Shown here: positions 60,703 to 64,000 of the stretch, piece after piece
Layout: the number at the start of each line of letters is the position of its first letter
Numbering within the stretch: position 1 is the first letter of the stretch
NCBI GenBank assembly: GCA_932521035.1
Contig: OW051497.1
Location: forward strand, 6,696,001 to 6,760,000
Length of the DNA stretch: 64,000 bases
From: Oscheius dolichura
Taxonomy: Eukaryota; Nematoda; Chromadorea; Rhabditida; Rhabditidae
Direction: 5' to 3'
Translations under genes and position numbers: made by a program
Notes under the pieces: generated by a model
Database searches by the model: none
The model's input: the letters and a program-made list of their open reading frames with translations, nothing else
Told to the model about the DNA's origin: nothing

Positions 60703-60975
60703 CTGACATCGGTACGACTGGCTGAAAAGAGAAAAGTATAAGGAGAACAGAGGACAAAAGAAGAACGGAAGAGACGGCACCGTTGTTTGAAAGGATTTCG
60801 GGGAGGACAACTAACGAGGCAACGCGGAAACAACTAAAGTGTTCTCAGCAGAGCAGACATTCAGCAACTCCTACTTCCACACAGCCAATCGGGGGTGAAA
60901 CCTCCAGAGTGCTAATTTAGAGGGTTGTGGTCCAAATTACGTTTGGAGCTGTGGTTACTGACCATTCAGCCCAGC

Positions 60976-60983
60976 TATAAAAG
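60976..60983 (+). promoter_or_regulatory. Candidate TATA box
   Basis: TATAAAAG, a perfect TATA consensus, about 90 bases before the small open frame at 61070. It supports a promoter here even if the coding call is weak. Confidence 0.35.
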
Positions 60984-61069
60984 TTAGGACTGGAAGAAGA
61001 GAGTCACGTTGCTTCCATGAGTCAAAACCTGAAGGATTACAGTTATTTGTCTGACCCCCGGCGACTGGC

Positions 61070-61348
61070 GTGACATGTGTGCCTCTTAGTAGCAGCTCGT
61101 TTTGCTACGTGGCCATCATCTGCCTAATTGGGCGACTGTCAATTGTTCTGGCTACTCAGGGGCCTGTTGACTGGAGTCCTTCGGAAGTGCTTCGTTACGG
61201 TAATTCCTTAATTAGCACAGCAATGCAAAACTTTTCATACATATGGTACTGTTTTTGTAAAATATTAGTTCAAATTTCAGGTCAAAAACAAATTGTAAAA
61301 AACAGACACATTGAAAGGAGAGTCTCAAGAGAACTAACATGGCTATAG
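61070..61348 (+). CDS. Possible small secreted protein
   Basis: The open frame begins with a plausible signal peptide (SFCYVAIICLIGRLSIVLA) followed by TQGPVDWSPSEVLRYGNSL. A good donor (GTACTG) near 61244 and acceptor near 61280 would splice to a short ending with a stop around 61315; without splicing the frame runs to 61348. A TATA box lies upstream. No family is recognised, and a chance frame is quite possible. Confidence 0.28.
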   Translation: MTCVPLSSSSFCYVAIICLIGRLSIVLATQGPVDWSPSEVLRYGNSLISTAMQNFSYIWYCFCKILVQISGQKQIVKNRHIERRVSRELTWL

Positions 61349-62341
61349 AGGATTATTTAGTCTATAGTAAATATTCTCATTAGTGTATTTGGCGTTGAGC
61401 CAGCATTAGTTTCTTAGGGATCAGAGAGTATAGGGCCGGGTTTCTGGTAAAATTGTTTGATACGAATGCATTTATCACCGTTGGTGCGATTTCCACAGTA
61501 ATATTGTGTCTCCCCGAAAGAGCATGCCAGCTGGTTGTTCTCTTTTGGTGTCATGTGTGATTATTATGCGCCGCAAGCACTCTTACCGCGTAACGAATAC
61601 TAATAAGAGACAAGAAGAAGAGCAACCGACAAGATATCCCGCTGAGCCTTACGCAACCGAAACTCATCGAGACTCTTTGGATTTCCGGTTAGCTTTTATA
61701 CTGTAGCCGGGCAACAAGCGTAGCAAATGGATAGGGACGGCTTACACTAGCTCCTCAATTTAGAAGATCGAATAGAATAAAACTCGTTGCATTTCCTGTA
61801 CATTACAAACTTTGCGCTCTTTATTGGACTGTGCTCAATAAAATCGTTTATAAAGAAGATAAGCCATTTAAAGAGCGTTTCTACACGAGTCCAAACGTAT
61901 TGGATACAAGGAATAGAGGGAAGGAGCACAGTGACTTTATCACCCTTTTTATGATAACTGGAAGTTACAGAATCTTCTTATTCAGAAGCACTAAAAGAAG
62001 TCAGGTGGTCGGCTAGGGTCCAATGGCAAAAGTGAGTGTGTTAGCCGACTTCCACAGCCTAATGTGATCTTCTCGCCTCACATTATCATAACCCCATTGA
62101 CACAGTGTTACCCAGAAGTCTCGGTTCAGCTCGACAAGCTCGCAAATAGCTTTATCGAGCGGTCTAATTCAATCAAGCTTTCCGTGGACCAATCATCTGC
62201 TTCCTTTTAGAAAGAAGGAGGCGAAGCTCCGCCTTGTGGAGGAAGGACCGCGCGCTGAGAGGAGACAGCAGGCATTACCGTACTTGGAGCCCACACCGGG
62301 AGTCCCCCCTGCTCCAGTGGCATTAGCCTTCTGTGTCTAAC
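61349..62341. other. Upstream region of the homeobox gene
   Basis: About 1 kb without coding signal. The last 100 bases before the ATG at 62342 are GC-richer and contain no splice acceptor, so this gene probably starts from its own promoter here. Confidence 0.45.
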
Positions 62342-63879
62342 ATGAGCGACGCTCTCGACAACACCTCTTCTGGAGCTCAGGTATGTTCAAAATGGTGGAG
62401 CAGCATAACTAGGGAGAAGTGGGACGGTAACTGAAGAAGAGCAACGACGTTGAGCGGCAACCAAATGCGATTTGGACAGCGCCACCACTCGCCCAATAAT
62501 TAACTTTTCTCCCAATATTTCTTCTCTCATAAACTCATTAGGCTAAATTTGATTGTGTAGGTTTTTGAGAGGGTTCAAGCCAGTTCTTCTTCCTGCGCCT
62601 CGTCCTTTTAAGACCTGAATCTTTTCCAGGACAAAGCCAAGGATCTTGGTGCTTCTCTACACGATTTCACAGCCTATGCAGCCTACGGTGGCCCTCTTGA
62701 CACTGTCAGCGCTTCGCTACGTCCACTAGGCGACAACGCCTCAGCAGGTATCATTTTGCAATAAAAATAGACGGGACAGCTGTTCTTTTAAGAAAGAACA
62801 CACTAAAATAAGGTTGATCTAGTTACGGGTAAACTCTTTTGCCTAAATGATTTAAAGGTGCTCGCTAGTAATGCGCTTATTTGCTCCTGATTCGATATAT
62901 CATGTAAATCATATTCATGCGTGAGAATGAGCTACTATCAAAATGTCGTTATTGCTGGTTTTAACGCGTAGCCTTTGGAAAGGCGATTAAAGTGAATTCG
63001 TTTGAAAACTTCCTTAGACTGGCATTACAATATGTCGATATATGCTTTGCAGTAGGTAAAACATTATGTTGAATTCAATACACACCCCCATTTTCGCTTC
63101 TTGGCTCGATATTTGCTCTTAGAAAAAATTAAAGAAAAGACTACAAGGAACAAGAACGAAGTTCCAGTCTCCCTCCTCAAATTCTAACTTAAGAAACGGG
63201 TTCTTCGAATCAGTGAACTGGCTTTTATTTCATTCTTTCTTTCTTCTCGGTTACTGCCAACCCACACAAAACATTTGTTCTCAGAAATCCGATTACAGTA
63301 GCCTTACTTGCGTAAAAGGTTAATTCGATGTCGATAACCCCTCCATTCGTCTAATTATCGGCAGCCAGGTGGCAGAAATTGTTTCAAGTCTTTCACTGAC
63401 GTAATACCTTTCATATACTGTAACATTTTACCCTTTTCGTCAGTTGTTACCGCAGCTGTAAGAACAATTAGCGCCAGTCATGGTCTAATCCCGCTTATCC
63501 TCTGCACAGGCGTTCATGACCCATCTGAACCTCCTTAGAACGCATCTGTCACGACTCTACAAGTTGCGTTGGGCCAATTGTGAAATTATGAAGGGAAGCA
63601 GAAATCATTTTCAGAGGGAGCCTTCAAAAAGATCAAAACGGAGTCTGTCGGAGGTGGTAACGTCTTCTCTGCCAGCTTGTCTGGAGTTCCATCAACTCCC
63701 GCAAGGTCTGTATCAGTTCTTACAAAAGACAGGAGGGTTTCAGGAGACGGCATAGAACGACATTCACTCAAGAGCAGTTGGCAGAATTGGACAATGCCTT
63801 CCAGAAGAGCCACTACCCGGACATCTACGTCAGAGAAGAATTGGCTAGGATAACAAAACTAAACGAAGCACGGATTCAG
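62342..63879 (+). CDS. Paired-class homeobox transcription factor, UNC-42/PROP-like (3' end beyond window)
   Basis: Exons 62342-62380, 62630-62747, 63615-63705 and 63744-63879 join in frame; the gene continues past the window. The N-terminus is short ([20 protein letters not shown], then [19 protein letters not shown]), followed by [20 protein letters not shown]. The homeodomain begins [19 protein letters not shown] and runs through [20 protein letters not shown] to EARIQ. The donor right after ARIQ falls at the classic paired-class intron position (46/47), so recognition-helix residues 47-60 lie in a later exon, not in this window. The YPDIY...REELAR...KLNEARIQ pattern is closest to nematode UNC-42 and vertebrate PROP1, which specify neuron or pituitary cell fate. 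The 867-base intron 2 is long for this region. Confidence 0.85.
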
Positions 63880-64000
63880 GTGGGTAGCACTTTCCCTAAG
63901 GCAGACATGGCTGTTTGAATTTGACTCCTGGAAATAGTCCATTTGTAAGAATCGGCTTGGGGCTAGAAGCAGCTGAACACCACCCGCAGGGTAATCCTCT

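Overview
This is eukaryotic DNA, almost certainly from a small-genome nematode. Coding sequence is cut into many short exons by canonical GT-AG introns, most only about 34-48 bases long. The gene set is animal (nidogen, receptor guanylate cyclase, SEL1L, paired-class homeobox, Kunitz, ShK and C-type lectin domains). The moderate GC, tiny introns and nematode-style families (SXC/ShK repeats, lustrin-Kunitz, neural-type globin) suggest a clade I (Enoplea, whipworm-like) worm. That placement is inference, not something the sequence proves.

Layout. 0-7 kb, plus strand: lysocardiolipin acyltransferase (LCLAT1-like), a divergent glutathione S-transferase, and a globin with an N-terminal extension. 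7.4-9.8 kb, minus strand: a TMEM41/VTT lipid scramblase and a possible tiny membrane protein. 9.8-12.5 kb: no convincing gene. 12.5-20.4 kb, plus: a membrane-anchored PEP-synthase/rifampicin-phosphotransferase-like enzyme, then SEL1L of the ER-associated degradation ligase. 21.3-28.1 kb, plus: an unrecognised single-pass membrane protein with a PPxY-type tail, apparently split by a 3.4-kb intron, and a secreted lustrin plus two-Kunitz protein. 28.5-34.3 kb, minus: a two-Ig membrane protein, a 3-kb empty stretch and a TMEM144-like transporter. 34.7-35.1 kb: a fold-back element bounded by TTAA. 35.2-45.3 kb: a 60-residue secreted peptide (+), a receptor guanylate cyclase (-), a three-ShK secreted protein (+), a GLUT-type sugar transporter (+) and a small cysteine-containing secreted protein (+). 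45.4-51.9 kb, minus: nidogen. 53.5-60.7 kb, minus: a C-type lectin-like protein, an Integrator subunit 5-like protein (tentative) and an unknown multi-pass membrane protein. 62.3 kb to the end: a paired-class homeobox gene cut by the window edge.

The genes do not form one pathway. They are a mix of housekeeping membrane and ER genes (LCLAT1, TMEM41, SEL1L), extracellular matrix and secreted-interface genes (nidogen, Kunitz, ShK, lectin) and neural or signalling genes (globin, guanylate cyclase, homeobox). Two architectural regularities stand out. Most start codons sit 0-30 bases after a perfect splice acceptor, as expected from spliced leader addition or 5' UTR introns, while some secreted-protein genes instead have a TATA box. 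Two convergent gene pairs also have stop codons only about 30 bases apart. Gene ends below were read by hand from splice consensus and protein similarity; no alignment or transcript was available.
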